A stretch of DNA of 64,000 bases from Malachius bipustulatus (Eukaryota > Arthropoda > Insecta > Coleoptera > Melyridae). Below, one piece after another: positions 30,401-43,060 of the stretch (position 1 is its first letter; the number at the start of each line of letters is the position of its first letter). The translations under genes were made by a program, and so were the position numbers. Under the pieces are notes generated by a model. It worked only from the letters and a program-made list of their open reading frames with translations, was not told the origin of the DNA and did not search any database. Where the stretch lies: positions 6,014,001 to 6,078,000 of the forward strand of contig OU342631.1 of NCBI GenBank assembly GCA_910589415.1, read 5' to 3'.

Positions 30401-32036
30401 GGTATGGTAGGTAAAATGTTTTAGTTGTAGATTTTTCAAGTACAAAACAAAATTTCACAGCAAACGTTGCTCATTCAGGTCATTCTGAAATCCGACAAAC
30501 GATAAAATCACACTTCACTAAAAACCGCCTAGCTACTCAGAAAGTGAAGATAGCTGCAATCGGCAAATGACGTTTTCATCGACTGATTTATACAAACGTA
30601 GGGACATGAAGCGGATTTCTCTGGAACCAACTGGAGCCGCGTAATCAAGCAGTCCGCGTATTTTTTGCACAGACCTTATATAAACGCCAGGCTCAAAAAA
30701 GCAACATCAAGCAGAATTTGTTTCCTGGGCCAGTCGTGTGTTGACAATAACAACGATACAAAATAACATCAACCAATAAAAACAGATAGGTATGATGACG
30801 CATCACCAGGCGATTAGTTTCCGCCAATTATTAAACTTTCGCCTGAAAATGTCCGGCCTACCTAAATGCAACGGAAACGTCAGGAAGAAACTCCATAACA
30901 CCGCAACTGCAAAGGGCTAAATAATATGTACGATCTAATCAGGTGTGTACAAATTCAACAATAACTAAACTCTCAAAACGATTGAGTAATTTTATTACTT
31001 TTGTTCATATTGATAAACGTTTGTAACTAATCTGGAAAATTGATCTACTTACCTACTAGACTTTTATTTATAAAGTTTTTACTGCGTTCACAGGCAAGTT
31101 AACGTAAGATAGGCATGAATATTATCATCAACAATAATTAGTAAAATTGAACCCCAAAATACAATTTTCTTTTTCTGTGCTGGAAGTTTCCGAAAAAGAG
31201 AATAAAATGAATAAAATACGCTAATATGTAGGTATAAACGTATAAACGTGACTTCTTTAACATTTAAACCATATGGAAATTATACAGAAAACATGTTGAT
31301 TCCAAAATTTCTACTTTTCCACGTTCTCGTTCGTCATAAAAATAAACAAGTAATAATGTCTTACGTTATTATTAGAACTTCTTTAACTGCACCAGATATT
31401 TCTTCGGGACTCTTTAATAATCCCATAATCCGTACTGTGGGTGATAGGTTTTAGGATATAGAAGGTAGCAAGTGTGTCCCAGGTTTTCTTTATCACAATA
31501 TAAAACTACCTATACCTAACTAGACGTTTTCAAGTAAACTGACTACCTGTGGTTGCTTCATGCATAACTTATATGCTCATTGTTCGTGCTACGTACTTAC
31601 ATGACACATGGTTAACTTATTGAAGTTTATCGGATTGGATACAAAAATATATGCGGAAGGATATTTACCTAATTATCACTGACTACCAAGTTGTTTATTT
31701 AACTTTATTATACCTACATACTTACTCCTATATAAAGTGTATATGAAACCAGGACACACACCTTTAATTTAATGTTAATTGTTTATCCTAATGGTTCATC
31801 TTATCTATATTATTTTGGGATTTCACCAATAGGTCGTGAAACTCAGTTGAAATTATCATTAGAATTTTAGTATAAGAACATTTGGTTTCAAATTGAATAA
31901 TTATTCAAATAAATGTAAAAGGTCCATGCTCTCATATAAATCCCAAATCGTGGGTTCGAGAAATATTTTACACGAGTAAGTAATACATAAAGTTACTTCT
32001 AGTTGGTGTATTACTTGGGCTTTACCACAGCCGTAC
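30401..32036. other. No gene seen; TATA-like site near 30677
   Basis: Mostly AT-rich. At 30675-30690 CTTATATAAACGCC resembles a TATA core, preceded by moderately GC-rich DNA and followed by GCAACATCA and a CCTGGGCCAGTCGTG segment. No coding region starts below it, so a promoter call is speculative. Confidence 0.25.
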
Positions 32037-34040
32037 GATATTTATTTATTTATTTATTATGATTTTGCATAATATGTCGCATTTTAGAATTTTATTATCT
32101 CATCATTATGGGGGTAGAACGGTTTGTAGATATAAGATAAGGATGAGTTGTTGATGTCCTGGTCAAGCACTCGCTTTTTCAGTCAGCCTAGGGAAAACCC
32201 CATAAAAAAAATCAGACACACCATTCTGTTCATATTGGTTTTAGAGTTTGTAACCAATCTATATTGCATCTGGAGTAATTCATTGAAACCGTCAATAAAT
32301 TTGATGCAGAACACTCTTCTATAACACGAGTACCTAATTGTTTCGTCAACTTCGCCACAAGTGAGACAATTTGGACTTGAAACTGCCATCCATTTGAATA
32401 TAACATTGAGTTACAGCGTCCCTGGCCAGTTCTTAAACGATTTCAGTTTACTCCAGAGCTTTCTTATGGTAGGTCAAATCCGGGAATTTCCTTTGTTGGA
32501 TCTTGGAAAAGGTGATGAATGAAAACATTCTGAACTCTCCATTCAGACTTCCAAGAATCCAGTGAGGGATGATCTTATGATTTTGTTGCCAAAAAGAATT
32601 TCGAGATTTCAGTTTTGTTGTAGGAGGATTCTGAAGATCTCGACAGATTTGAAATTTGGGTGTGCATTTGTCGAATTCTCGCTTAGCCGCTATTTGTCTT
32701 ATCTGATTCTTGGTGGTATAATGTTTGAAATTACCGGCAGCCAAGGTGTTGGAGTTGACAACCAGTAATAAGTCGCATGGTGACAATATTCGGTCGTAGA
32801 ATACACAATAAGCGAATAGCTTGCAACTCCTAATGTGTCTGCATGAGCTCCCCAATCTGGAAACGGCATGTAAAATGTTGTTTCTTGTTTTCAATATACC
32901 TACGGCTTGTAGGTTAACGAAGCATCAAAACAAAAGTTACTCCAATAAGGTATACTGGATTGAAATTGTGTTTCAAAACTACATGTTCATCAAGACTTGT
33001 ATAGTTTTCGATGTTTCTCGTGGTTGTTCTGATGGAAACAACATAGTTCGGTTTTGTTGGGATTGGGGCAAAGACGTCATTTCTTAAAATAGTCTACCAT
33101 TATTTGAATGTCTTCACTTAGTACCTACATTTTTGATTTCTTCAAAACGTTTATGTTGATAAGAAAGAGCCAAATCATCAGCGTATATGAATTTTCTGCA
33201 GGTCGTCACTGGTATATAAGTTGAACAATAATGGCGCTAGTATACCTACTGATCCTTGAGGAAGTCCACCTGTTTCGATTAGAGTAGTGTGTAATAATAA
33301 TTGATCACAAAAGTTTCTGTTTGGACCAAAACCTGCTTGTTCTGGGGGGAGGCATATCATTTATCAAAGGAGAAATTCTGTTGTAAATCATCCTCTCCAT
33401 CACCTTCTAACACACACTTTAGCAATGATATAGGCCTATACTTCTTGGATCATCTGCTATTCTCCCTGGTTTCAAGATTGCAATAAACTATGACTGTTTA
33501 AACTCGGCAGGTAACTTCCCCGAACGTAATATGCCATTGAAAAAGGGCAGTAACCAAATATTATTTGCAAAATTTACCAGGTGTTTAAGAAATTCTGGTT
33601 AAATTTCATCAAAGCCAGCAACATATCTGATTTTAATTAGCTTGACTAATTGGACTTTTTAATTTTATTGGCTTGATGTTTGTCAATGTTTATCATGTTC
33701 GATACTTTGACTAATCGAGTTTATCGAGAAGCTATCGCATTTGGTGATATTTTCGATGGGCGATCTTCTCTCGTTGATTTACTGTTTCCAGTTTTCGCAA
33801 TAAAGCCAAACTACTACGACTGGAACGAGTAAAATTCATACTCTCCATTAACGTATTCCACTTATTTTCCCTTGCACCGTTTAAAGATTTTAATATCAAA
33901 TTTGCATTTTCATGACATGGATATTGTTTAAACAAATCGTTGGTTTCTTGAGACCAGCCGGGGATTTTTGCGAAAACCCCTTGGAATTATTTTCTTCGAT
34001 GATCTTTTTAAAGCATCAACAAACTTGTTGTAATTTGATG
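32037..34040 (-). pseudogene. Decayed jockey/CR1-like non-LTR retrotransposon ORF2
   Basis: Minus-strand fragments in order: LNGARENKWNTLMESMNFTR (about 33875), a GFDEI-PEFLK segment (about 33620), EQAGFGPNRNFCDQLL (33345-33300), GGLPQGSVGILAPLLFNLYT (about 33270), then in another frame KFIYADDLALSY with the catalytic YADD (about 33190-33155). DASLTYKP and LKTRNNILHAVSRLG (about 32900) follow, then C-terminal W-LN-F-TGQGRCN-like text (about 32430). The 3' end is an AATAAATAAATAAATAAATA tail at 32062-32040. Stops and frame changes are numerous. The order matches the insect RNA-directed DNA polymerase from mobile element jockey group. Confidence 0.85.
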
Positions 34041-34151
34041 ATACTGGTGGTATTCAACAAAGAAACTTCTTTGTAATAAACTATTGGTGTTACTACAATA
34101 CATTGCATCAACAGAGTATATAAGTGAATACAATACCAAGTATATAGAATG

Positions 34152-34159
34152 CAAAGAAG
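34152..34159. repeat. 8-bp target duplication CAAAGAAG, left copy
   Basis: Exact copy recurs at 35434-35441 after the element. An 8-bp length is characteristic of hAT transposons. Confidence 0.88.
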
Positions 34160-35433
34160 TAGAGGTGTGCCAGATGGTTATTTTTACATACTAGTTCCAA
34201 CTGTTCCGGTTCCGAGATAGGAATAGGTTCCAAGCCACTGTTCCGAAATAACAGCGTTACGGTAGAAACGCCGTACCTACATAGTAAATAGGAACATTAG
34301 GAACGAGAACTGCGGAACAGCAACAGCGTGGTAGACTCTCGGAGCCGGAGCTCTATAGGGAGGGAGGCAGAAACCGGAACAATGTTCCGGGAACACGCAG
34401 TAGAAACTGGATGGGTCCTTCTTACCTAAAGTTGTAAATTATTATAATAGTGTCAGTGTTTCTTTATCTACTCGTGATAAAAAATATACTTCTTATTGGA
34501 TGTTTCGAGAACTTCAAACACTAATAATAATTATTATACCTTTTGTAGGTGCATTTTAATTTTTTAATCAATTTACTTTTTTCAATTAATTTCATCGTTA
34601 TAATTCATACCTATTTCTAGGAGGCTACACCTATATTTTATTGGTAGGTATTATTTGCTTTTAAACACAAAATACATTTTTTGAAGACAAATAGGTATCA
34701 CATTTAGCAATTTAATTTTTAATGTCTAATAATTGGGAAATAAGACCATAAGAAGCTTGACGTCGGTCTAGTAATATCACTATTGTCCCTCATATTTACA
34801 AAAGTAAATTGTAATAATTATTTGTTAATACCTAATTAATTATAATTACCTAAATTGTTTCACGCGCTCGCAAGTATATACCTACCTACTTATGCGGAAG
34901 AGGCTTCAGGTTCAGGGAAACGTGGGAAACTAAAACTAAACAAAACTCAAAAGATTATAACAGTTGAAGAAGGCAAAAATAACAAGAATCGTTGGGATTT
35001 TTAATTGGTAGGTACTTCTCTTTTAGAAATATTGGATTGGAATGATTCTGTCATACTCTATATACATATACATATTCTATAAGCTGCATTGTTCCTGCTA
35101 GTATTATCCAAGGAGAATTAACTGCTGGTCGTATTTTATGACTAATATCTGTCAGCTCTGGGGATGCACCAGCGATTTATAATTCTTTATTGCTTTTCTA
35201 ATGGCATACACTTGTATATTATTATACTACTCCTTTAGAATTCATTGCCGGTTATTTTTTGAACCGAAAATACTCGCAGGTCGCACGCTTACCCACTTAA
35301 ACGAAAACCGGAATTTCATGGAACCGTCACTGGAACCGGAACAGTTAAAATCCAGCCGGAACATTCGGAATAGCCTGTTCCACAAGCGGAACAGTTCCAA
35401 TATAACAATTACGTTATTTTTGTCACATCACTA
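34160..35433. mobile_element. Non-autonomous hAT-type element, 1274 bp
   Basis: Ends TAGAGGTGTGCCA and TGTCACATCACTA are imperfect terminal inverted repeats of hAT style, flanked by the 8-bp CAAAGAAG duplication. Subterminal zones at both ends are crowded with GGAAC/GTTCC words in opposite orientation (for example GTTCCAACTGTTCCGGTTCC at 34197 and GGAACCGGAACAGTTAAA at 35332), which could be transposase-binding sites. No transposase frame is present; the middle is AT-rich filler. Confidence 0.87.
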
Positions 35434-35441
35434 CAAAGAAG

Positions 35442-36076
35442 TAGAATATGTGTATGGTTTGTCACTGCCAACTGCTTCATAAACAGCGACAAGGGAGGAT
35501 TCACCAAACGCTTAAATGCACCCCAAACCACATTTTTCGGGACGCTTCAACAATCGTGGGATTGGAGGATGAGGCTTCTTCGGCTGGTCTATATCTCCAG
35601 AGAAGGTATAAAGGACTCAATAGACATTCAACTCGCGACGAAAGTTCCTTTGAACAGGTGCTCTTTTTTCCATTTAATGAGTACAGAAGATTCTAATGGA
35701 GATTCTTTGATAAATTTTAAGGGGAGGTTTAGGGTACATAAAAAATATTTTTCAAGCTTTCCCTAAGAATTTACAGCCCCTCAAAATGCTGTGAAAAATT
35801 TTTGTATATTTTTTCTGGAACGACTTGAAATAAAAAAAGAAACTTTGATAACCAAAAATTACCATCGCGAAAATTACCATCTTGGCTGTACACTGCCTTG
35901 CACGGAGTTGCACGCGATTTTCACATGTTTATTACACTCCGCAACTGTAAAAACTATTCTTATTTTTTCCTCTCAGAAAATTAAAAAAAAGCAGTAACAT
36001 GCCAGTATGCCATTTACAAAAACATAACTGATATGTTTCCTGCGCATGCAACCCATCAGTGCAACAATAACACATA
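35442..36076. other. No recognised gene
   Basis: Overlapping plus frames at 35448-35766 (82 and 65 codons) have no motif I know. 35947-35990 matches the repeat piece at 14422-14470 (ACTGTAAAAACTATTCTTAT). Probably repeat-derived. Confidence 0.3.
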
Positions 36077-36078
36077 TA

Positions 36079-37064
36079 CAGGGTCAACCTTTGGGAGCTG
36101 ATACCATTTATATAGGCTAAAATGTCAGTTTGACAGTTTCTATTTTTGGTGTATTTGTGTTTTAATAAAAACTCAACATTTTAAAAATATTTTCATCACA
36201 ACACCACTTCCGGTTATAACGAAAGTGGACACGAACTTCGTTATTTCAAATAACACGGTACGGTTTTTTTATGGATTCATGTTCCTCATCAAAAATTAAG
36301 TGACTTTAGTAAACAACATAATATCGATCTTTAATTGTTTTTGAGTTATTTTGATTTTTATGAATTTTTTGACACTTTCAGAGTCTCACTAAAACCGTGT
36401 TATCTACGAAACTGTATGACATAAATTGATCAAATAAGTTTTAGCTCACTAAAAAATTAACAAGTTATCACACAAAATTCGAGAAATCAGAAGAAACGCG
36501 CAAAAAGTGATATTGAAAATGATTTTTGAAATTTCGAAATTTACAATTAAAAAAAAATCATTTTTTCAAATATAGCACCCTATATTTTTTTTATTTCATT
36601 AGATTGGCAAAAAAACTAAACAAAATCGATGTGCATGATAAGGGAATAATATTTTTTCATTTTTCAAATAAATGCTATTTGAAAAATGATTTTTTTTATT
36701 TTTTTTATGTCACACAGTTTCGTATAGATAACACGGTTTTAGTTAGACTCTGAAAGTATCAAAAAATTAATAAAAATCCAAATAACTCAAAAACAATAAT
36801 TGAAGATCGATATTATGTTGTTTCACTAAAGTCACTTAATTTTTGATGAGGAACATGAATCCATAAAAAAACCGCACCGTGTCATTTAAAATAACGAAGT
36901 TCGTGTGTGTCCACTTCCGGTATAACCGGAAGTGGTGTTGTGCTGAAAATATTTTTAAAATGTTGAGTTTTTCCTAAAACACAAATACACAAAAAATGGA
37001 AACTGTCAAACTGACAGTTTAGCCTCTATGTATAAATGGTATCAGCTCCCAAAGGTTGACTCTG
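36079..37064. mobile_element. Foldback MITE 2, 986 bp, TA-flanked
   Basis: Left arm 36079-36422 and right arm about 36705-37064 are inverted copies, roughly 93-95% alike by eye, separated by an AT-rich spacer of about 280 bp. Termini are CAGGGTCAACCTTTGGGAGC and GCTCCCAAAGGTTGACTCTG, each flanked by TA. The arms contain CACTTCCGG and AACGAAGTTCGTG. No coding potential; Tc1/mariner-type target preference inferred from TA. Confidence 0.9.
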
Positions 37065-37066
37065 TA

Positions 37067-40039
37067 TAACACGGACTTGCGCACATTGCACATTGGGAAC
37101 ACAATTCCTTGACTATAATTTTGTCTACCTTCCCATTTTACAGGCAGGCGTAGGTTAACCTACAATCGACAGGTGAAAAATTTACACCTGTCGATGCAAA
37201 TTTGCACCGAGAGCCTATCCCAGAACCGTGTTGTCAAGAAGACATTATTCCTATACAATGCACCATCATCCATCATCCAGTACAGAAGATTTCTGTACCC
37301 GGATTAGGAAGGAAGGAAGACTCACCTGGATCGTCTGTAGGTAGGTATAGACAATGTCCTCGAAAGTAGAGTATCCTGGAGCGTCTATGAAAGAAAACTC
37401 TGTACCCGGGCCCGGACAGTCCTAGAAATAATACTTTCCTGGAGCGTGTAGAACGTTTGAAGATGCAGCTACTTAAAGCACAATATACTAATTTCGAGTT
37501 CTATTTCATGAAATGCAAATTTACTAATGGAGTGGCCAAAAATTTTAATTTTTCGCTCACCGCGTGTGTATTTTAAGTTTTTACTTTCATGCCATAAAAC
37601 TCGTAAAGTTGGTATAGGGACATTAATGTAAACGGTTTTACTTTATCTGTATCTTCAACTGTTTTCTTGTTATACCTATATATGTATAGGTGCGAGAAAA
37701 TGTAGTGTGGTTATCACAAATATGAAATGCAATTTTTTTATTTTATTTGGTACCATTTTTCATTATAGGTCAGAATTGGGAAAGCGGCTGAAAATTTCTT
37801 GCTTTCGATATACATTATTCCATGGCCAGTCTTGAAATTGTCTCTGATGTAGAAGTACCTAAAAATTCATAAGTTTCACTATTTATTTTATTGTGGTTGA
37901 GAATTGCTAAATAAAGAAAAATATCGTGGTAACTTTATTATTTTGCGAATAAATTAATTTCTCATAAATACCTACGTGAATGGAAAATATTATAGTTGCA
38001 AAATAACCACCTGCTTCAAAATACGTTATGAAATGGTGATATTTTCATTTTGAAGAGTAAATCATTTTATTTCTTGATGGAATAATTGATCAGTGGCCAG
38101 ACCTGCAATTTTAAAATTACGGAGAGTTCGATAATGGTGCTGCCATCTATCGATGGAAAGCTATTCAATGTTAACACCAGAACAGTGGTCTATAGCATGA
38201 GAAGTTGTAAAAAAGAGATAGGTACCTAGCTTTTACACCAACACGAATTTAAATTTAAAGGAAACGCAATGAAATTTAATTTTAAGTTAAAAATTAAAGC
38301 TTGATTTTTTTTCTACAGGGTGTTAATTTTTTGATTTTTAATATATTTATTTGTTTTTTGGAATAAGAGTTATTTTTAATCATCTCCCAAAGTAGTTCAT
38401 TAGATATTTTTTCCAATTTGAGTATGTGTTAATAGGATATAAAACCACATACATACTTATATATTTTATTAATGAGAAAAGTTTTTCTATTGATCCACCA
38501 GTGGCGTCCCCAGAAACATATCCTCTATTTTCTTTTTCTTCTACAAAATTAAAAATTTTATTCGCAAAGAAAATTAGGTTTTTGCAGATCTCTTGACCTA
38601 AATGATTAACTCAAAAAGTTATAGGTCTATCTGATATCGGAAAAACAAAACTTTTTTTTATTCATACCTAGAGCAAGAAGAACAGTTAGTTTGTATCCAT
38701 CGGGCATAAAATCGGACCTCCATCCTCTCCATTAAATATTTATTCTTTATAAACACACACCTGAGCACCTAAAAAATACTGTGATGGTTCAAATAATGTT
38801 GAATAGTCATTTATTATGTATTATAATAAATAAAAGAGTATACATGATTTGAAAAATATTATCAAAGCCCAGTTAAAGGTTCATCAGAAAAAAGTTTCTA
38901 CTGTTTCTCCTTATGTCACCTTTTTAGGATCGATCGTTTCCAAAGCTGTATATCAAATATCAAAGTGTCAGTCACACATATTTTCTCACCATATAAGAGA
39001 AATATTCTCATGTGGGCTTATAAGTAGGTATTTGGAACTGATTCCAGAGTAATTATTTTCGAAAAAGCGTCAGCTAAGGCTAAGCCAGACTCTCAATAGA
39101 ACTTTCTGGACAAACCAGAAACCTAATTCAAAAAAGCTCTCGCCACGTACTTTTGAATGTAATTAGAGGCCCGCATTGATAATTATGACAAAATAGCCAT
39201 TTTGTTAGCTTTTTTCCCATAATATTTATGGGGAATTACAGTGGATTTGAAGGATGGATTACAATAGCTGAAATTATTATTCCTTATACTGAAAAAATAT
39301 TAGCAACTTCACTTATATGTACCTATATGTATTTAGTTTTGAAAGGCTGACTTTTTATGGAATCCTAAACAAAAAAAAAAAAAAAACATTGGTCAGGCTT
39401 CAGGAATCCCTATTAGGATACTCCAGGGATATTATTTCTTTCCAGTAGTTTTACTATATAAAAGTATATTTTTATGAAACCTGTGCAGTCTTGGCAGAAG
39501 AAATCGTCTTTTTAATTAAAAATAATTTTACCTAGGTACAAAAATGTTAAGATCCATAATTAAGACTTGCAGGGATTGATATAGATCATATCAACCATCA
39601 CATCATTGATATAGATATCTTTTAATGCAGCTTGTTAAATCAGACTTAGCGATGATCTCTGGAGAAGTATACACTGTGCTGAATAGGAAATGTACCTTTA
39701 GGAAAACACTAGAGTGAATATTAAAGCCACACTCTGGTTTCGAAGTCCTAGGAAACAGTATAGCACACCCGGCATCTTGAGTTTCCAAGGAAACTGTATT
39801 TTTGAAAGGGATATCATTTATTGTCAAAGTATTGTTTAATTATTACTTACATTAATTATTCACTATGTTACCTTTTTCCATGCAACAGGGTGTAATATAC
39901 TTTATTCATCCCTTATGATCATCTACTAGGTACGTACCCATCTCAAATCTAACTTGAATTACTGTATTTATTACTGTATTACTACATAATAATTATGCTT
40001 CCATTACGAAATTTCTTGCGCAGATTTGATGAGTTAGTA
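37067..40039. other. No gene seen; some local repeats
   Basis: GTAGGTTAACCTAC (about 37148) and CGACAGGTG...CACCTGTCG (about 37169-37195) are small perfect inverted repeats. 37280-37455 repeats the phrases CTGTACCCGG and TCCTGGAGCG. CCAGTGGCGTCCCCAG at 38498-38513 is a terminus-like motif shared with other repeats here. The remainder is AT-rich. Confidence 0.35.
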
Positions 40040-40788
40040 AGGGCCGCGGTGACAAAAGTGCCTTGCAACTCCCAAACGGATGAGAAGCACGGTTTTGTAT
40101 AGTTCGAGTGTCGTTCTCGAAATCCGTGTTGTCGAGTAGGGGTCTGGCGTTCGGCGTTGGGCGGCTATAGTATTTTTTCCGAATTTTGCCCAGCGGTTCC
40201 AAAAATTATTTCCCAAACGGATGAAAATTACTGGAGGGCATCTACGCAAACCCCCAATTACCGGAAAAATATTTTCATCCGATTTGATCCTTGCCGTAGC
40301 CTGCAGTACAATTAAATTGACCCAAACTCAATTTGGAATTACTTTATCAAATTTGGCCCATTTAAATTTTGGAAAATTGTTACAAAGCGATCGCGATACA
40401 TAGAGCCAAAAAATTTTTTTTTACATCTTCTCAGACACGAACTATATCTCCCTGCCAAATTTCAAGTTCAAATGAGGAAATTTTTTCCCCCCTCTTTTTT
40501 CCATTTTTTTTAGAGCTTCTGGAAGAGCTCTTTGCAAATTTCAAATCGGATGAAAATATTTTTCCGGTAATTGGGGGTTTGCGTAGATGCCCTCCAGTAA
40601 TTTTCATCCGTTTGGGAAATAATTTTTGGAACCGCTGGGCAAAATTCGGAAAAAATACTATAGCCGCCCAACGCCGAACGCCAGACCCCTACTCGACAAC
40701 ACGGATTTCGAGAACGACACTCGAACTATACAAAACCGTGCTTCTCATCCGTTTGGGAGTTGCAAGGCACTTTTGTCACCGCGGCCCT
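40040..40788. mobile_element. Inverted-repeat element with 247-bp arms, no mismatch seen
   Basis: 40040-40286 and 40542-40788 are reverse complements of each other; I found no mismatch across 247 bp. The spacer is 255 bp. Ends are AGGGCCGCGGTGACAAAAGT and its complement. The arms are markedly GC-richer than surroundings. The frames seen on both strands (60-141 codons) are by-products of the palindrome. Flanks (TTAGTA left, AACTAAGTA right) are similar but I could not fix a target duplication. Perfect arms imply very recent origin or homogenisation. Confidence 0.92.
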
Positions 40789-43060
40789 AACTAAGTAGAA
40801 ACAAATTGAAAACTTCAGGATTGTCAAGCATTGCATCAAAGCTTCAGGGAAGTACCTACCTATATTATTGTGGATAACTTGGAAAAATTTTCCGGTCCAC
40901 CTAATTGGAAAATCATCGAAAACTGATTTTTAAAATTTCGGCTCAAATGACCTTATCAAGGGAAGTTTGCTCTTTGCTTTAGTATATCAATAAAAGTTTC
41001 CTAAGCCAATAAAGGTTGCATTAAAATTTATAATTTTGTACAGGGTATATTATTGTTCAAATAAGTTCTATGAATAATCCTTGAGATTTTCACACTGCAT
41101 TATGTATTACTACAATGTGTATTTATTTTCAAGTTATCATGATCGGTATTGATTTTTCAATAGCTGGTGAAGAATTTCACACAAACCAAATAATTTAATC
41201 AGTCAAAATATTTAATGAATGATAATATATAATCTAAAATAACCTCATAACATCAACATTTTTTGGCATCCAAGAACATTATCTTATCTATAAGTATAAA
41301 ATTAAAAAAGGAACATTCAGTAAACTTAATATTATAATACGCTATCTTTAATAATTTAAGTGTGGCTATGGAGAACATGCAAAAATGATTAGGCTTGAAC
41401 CGATTTATCAACAAAATAATTTGGTTCAAGTTATTTATTAGTTATATCATTGAAAAAGAATAATTTTATAAACTTATTACACAATCATTATTAAAAGTAT
41501 GCTCATAGACTTTATCAAACAAATTTTGAATTTTTATTTTGAAATACTCTTCAGTCTTGCACTATAATATTTTTATATTTAAGCCTAGAGGTCAAGACAC
41601 ATGAAAAGTTTCTTTCGAATTTGGAAAAATGTAAATTTGGATGATTGTAATGATGGTTAGTAATAATATAAAAAAGTAGTGTAAGAAAATAATAGATTTG
41701 AAATAAAAAATATTTGGTCCTGCTCACCTATAGTCGAGAATCAAATAATAAAAAAATATTTTGGTTACCTTTTTGGTACATTTGTGCTGTTGAGTTACAA
41801 TATTTCTTTATAAATAATAAGTAATAATGAACATGCTGTGAGCTTAAATTCTGTTTTGGAATGCTACTAAAGAAAATGTAAACATAAGTGATGTTTTATC
41901 AATAAGTAGGAAACTTTTCGGCCACACTAAAAATGGAGAATTATTTATGCACGACTGTGTCTTTATGACAAGGATTTTGTCTTCGTTTACAGGTATGAAT
42001 AAGTACATACAGTTAAAAAAATCGTGTCAGGACTTTAAGCAAAGAAAACTGAAAAAACTTCTCTTATAATCAGTCGTACATAAAATCTGCTATGAGTCTC
42101 CTACATGTGCATGATCTCACTTTATTGGTTTGTTTTATTATCCTTAAATAGACTCATCCAATAAAGAAATAGATTATATTGGTGCTTGTTATACAATAAT
42201 AAACAGCTACCACATTTAGGTGTCTTCAAATTATATATTGCTCAATAATTATGTGTAATGGTATAGGTATCTTTAGTCCAATTCAGTTGCTGCAATAAAA
42301 AAATTTATAGAGGATATACTCAAATTTTTAAACTGAGCTCAGTAAACTTAACTATACATAATCTGCCTTAACTTTAATTGGAAATATTTTCTTCCTCTTT
42401 TGGATCAACTTTTTTAGTAACATAAGTTACATACACTTTTTTTTCAATGTTTTTGAAATTTTAAAGACAGGAACTGAATGGACATATTTCGATTGCTTGA
42501 TTTAATATAAACAGAACGCCTTTATCCCTTTTGCGAATTGTTTCATAACATAACTGCAAAATACAATTTAATGACTTTAATATAAAAATTTCTTCACCTT
42601 TGAAAATTAAAAGGTAAAGATTTTTTAATTATACAATAATTATTATTATTTTCCGTATTCAATTAATTTTTTGAATATTTTTCATTTTTTAAGTAAGCGT
42701 CCTTTATACAATCAAGTTTGCAAATACAGGTACCTACACAAATAACAATCTATAGAACTTAAAATAAATAACTTCTAGCACTTACAGAAAACAGAAATTG
42801 TTAAACTTCTAGGATATTGCTATCAGTATAACAGTTATAGAATATTTTAAATAAACTTAAGGTAGTTATAAATAAAGCTAGCTTCAATATTATTACAAAA
42901 TTATACAATGCCGGATAAAATTTACTTAAACTTATTAACTTTCAATTCAATAAAATACCGACAATACAAATAAAGAAATTTTGGAAACCGACTGGAAAGG
43001 TAGGTAAAGTATATATTACAATAATAATAAATAATTTGAATATAAAACCACAAAAACAAT
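40789..43060. other. AT-rich; presumably 3' untranslated and intergenic DNA
   Basis: Lies downstream of the minus-strand gene. The minus strand has AATAAA hexamers, including one that overlaps the stop codon region (GAAAATAAATTG) and others further on, so the transcript end cannot be placed. No other gene seen. Confidence 0.4.

Noticed and set aside
31945..31965. Possible tRNA B-box (GTGGGTTCGAG)
   Set aside because: No matching A-box, cloverleaf or acceptor stem could be formed around it.
32448..32894. 148-codon minus frame as a gene
   Set aside because: It is one frame of the decayed jockey/CR1-like ORF2 (LKTRNNILHAVSRLG motif), not an independent gene.
36526..36753. 75-codon plus frame
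   Set aside because: Low-complexity Phe/Lys-rich frame in the AT-rich spacer and arm of foldback MITE 2.
40369..40794. 141-codon plus frame and matching minus frames
   Set aside because: They lie in the perfect inverted repeat at 40040-40788; the same peptide text appears from both arms, so the frames are a palindrome artefact.
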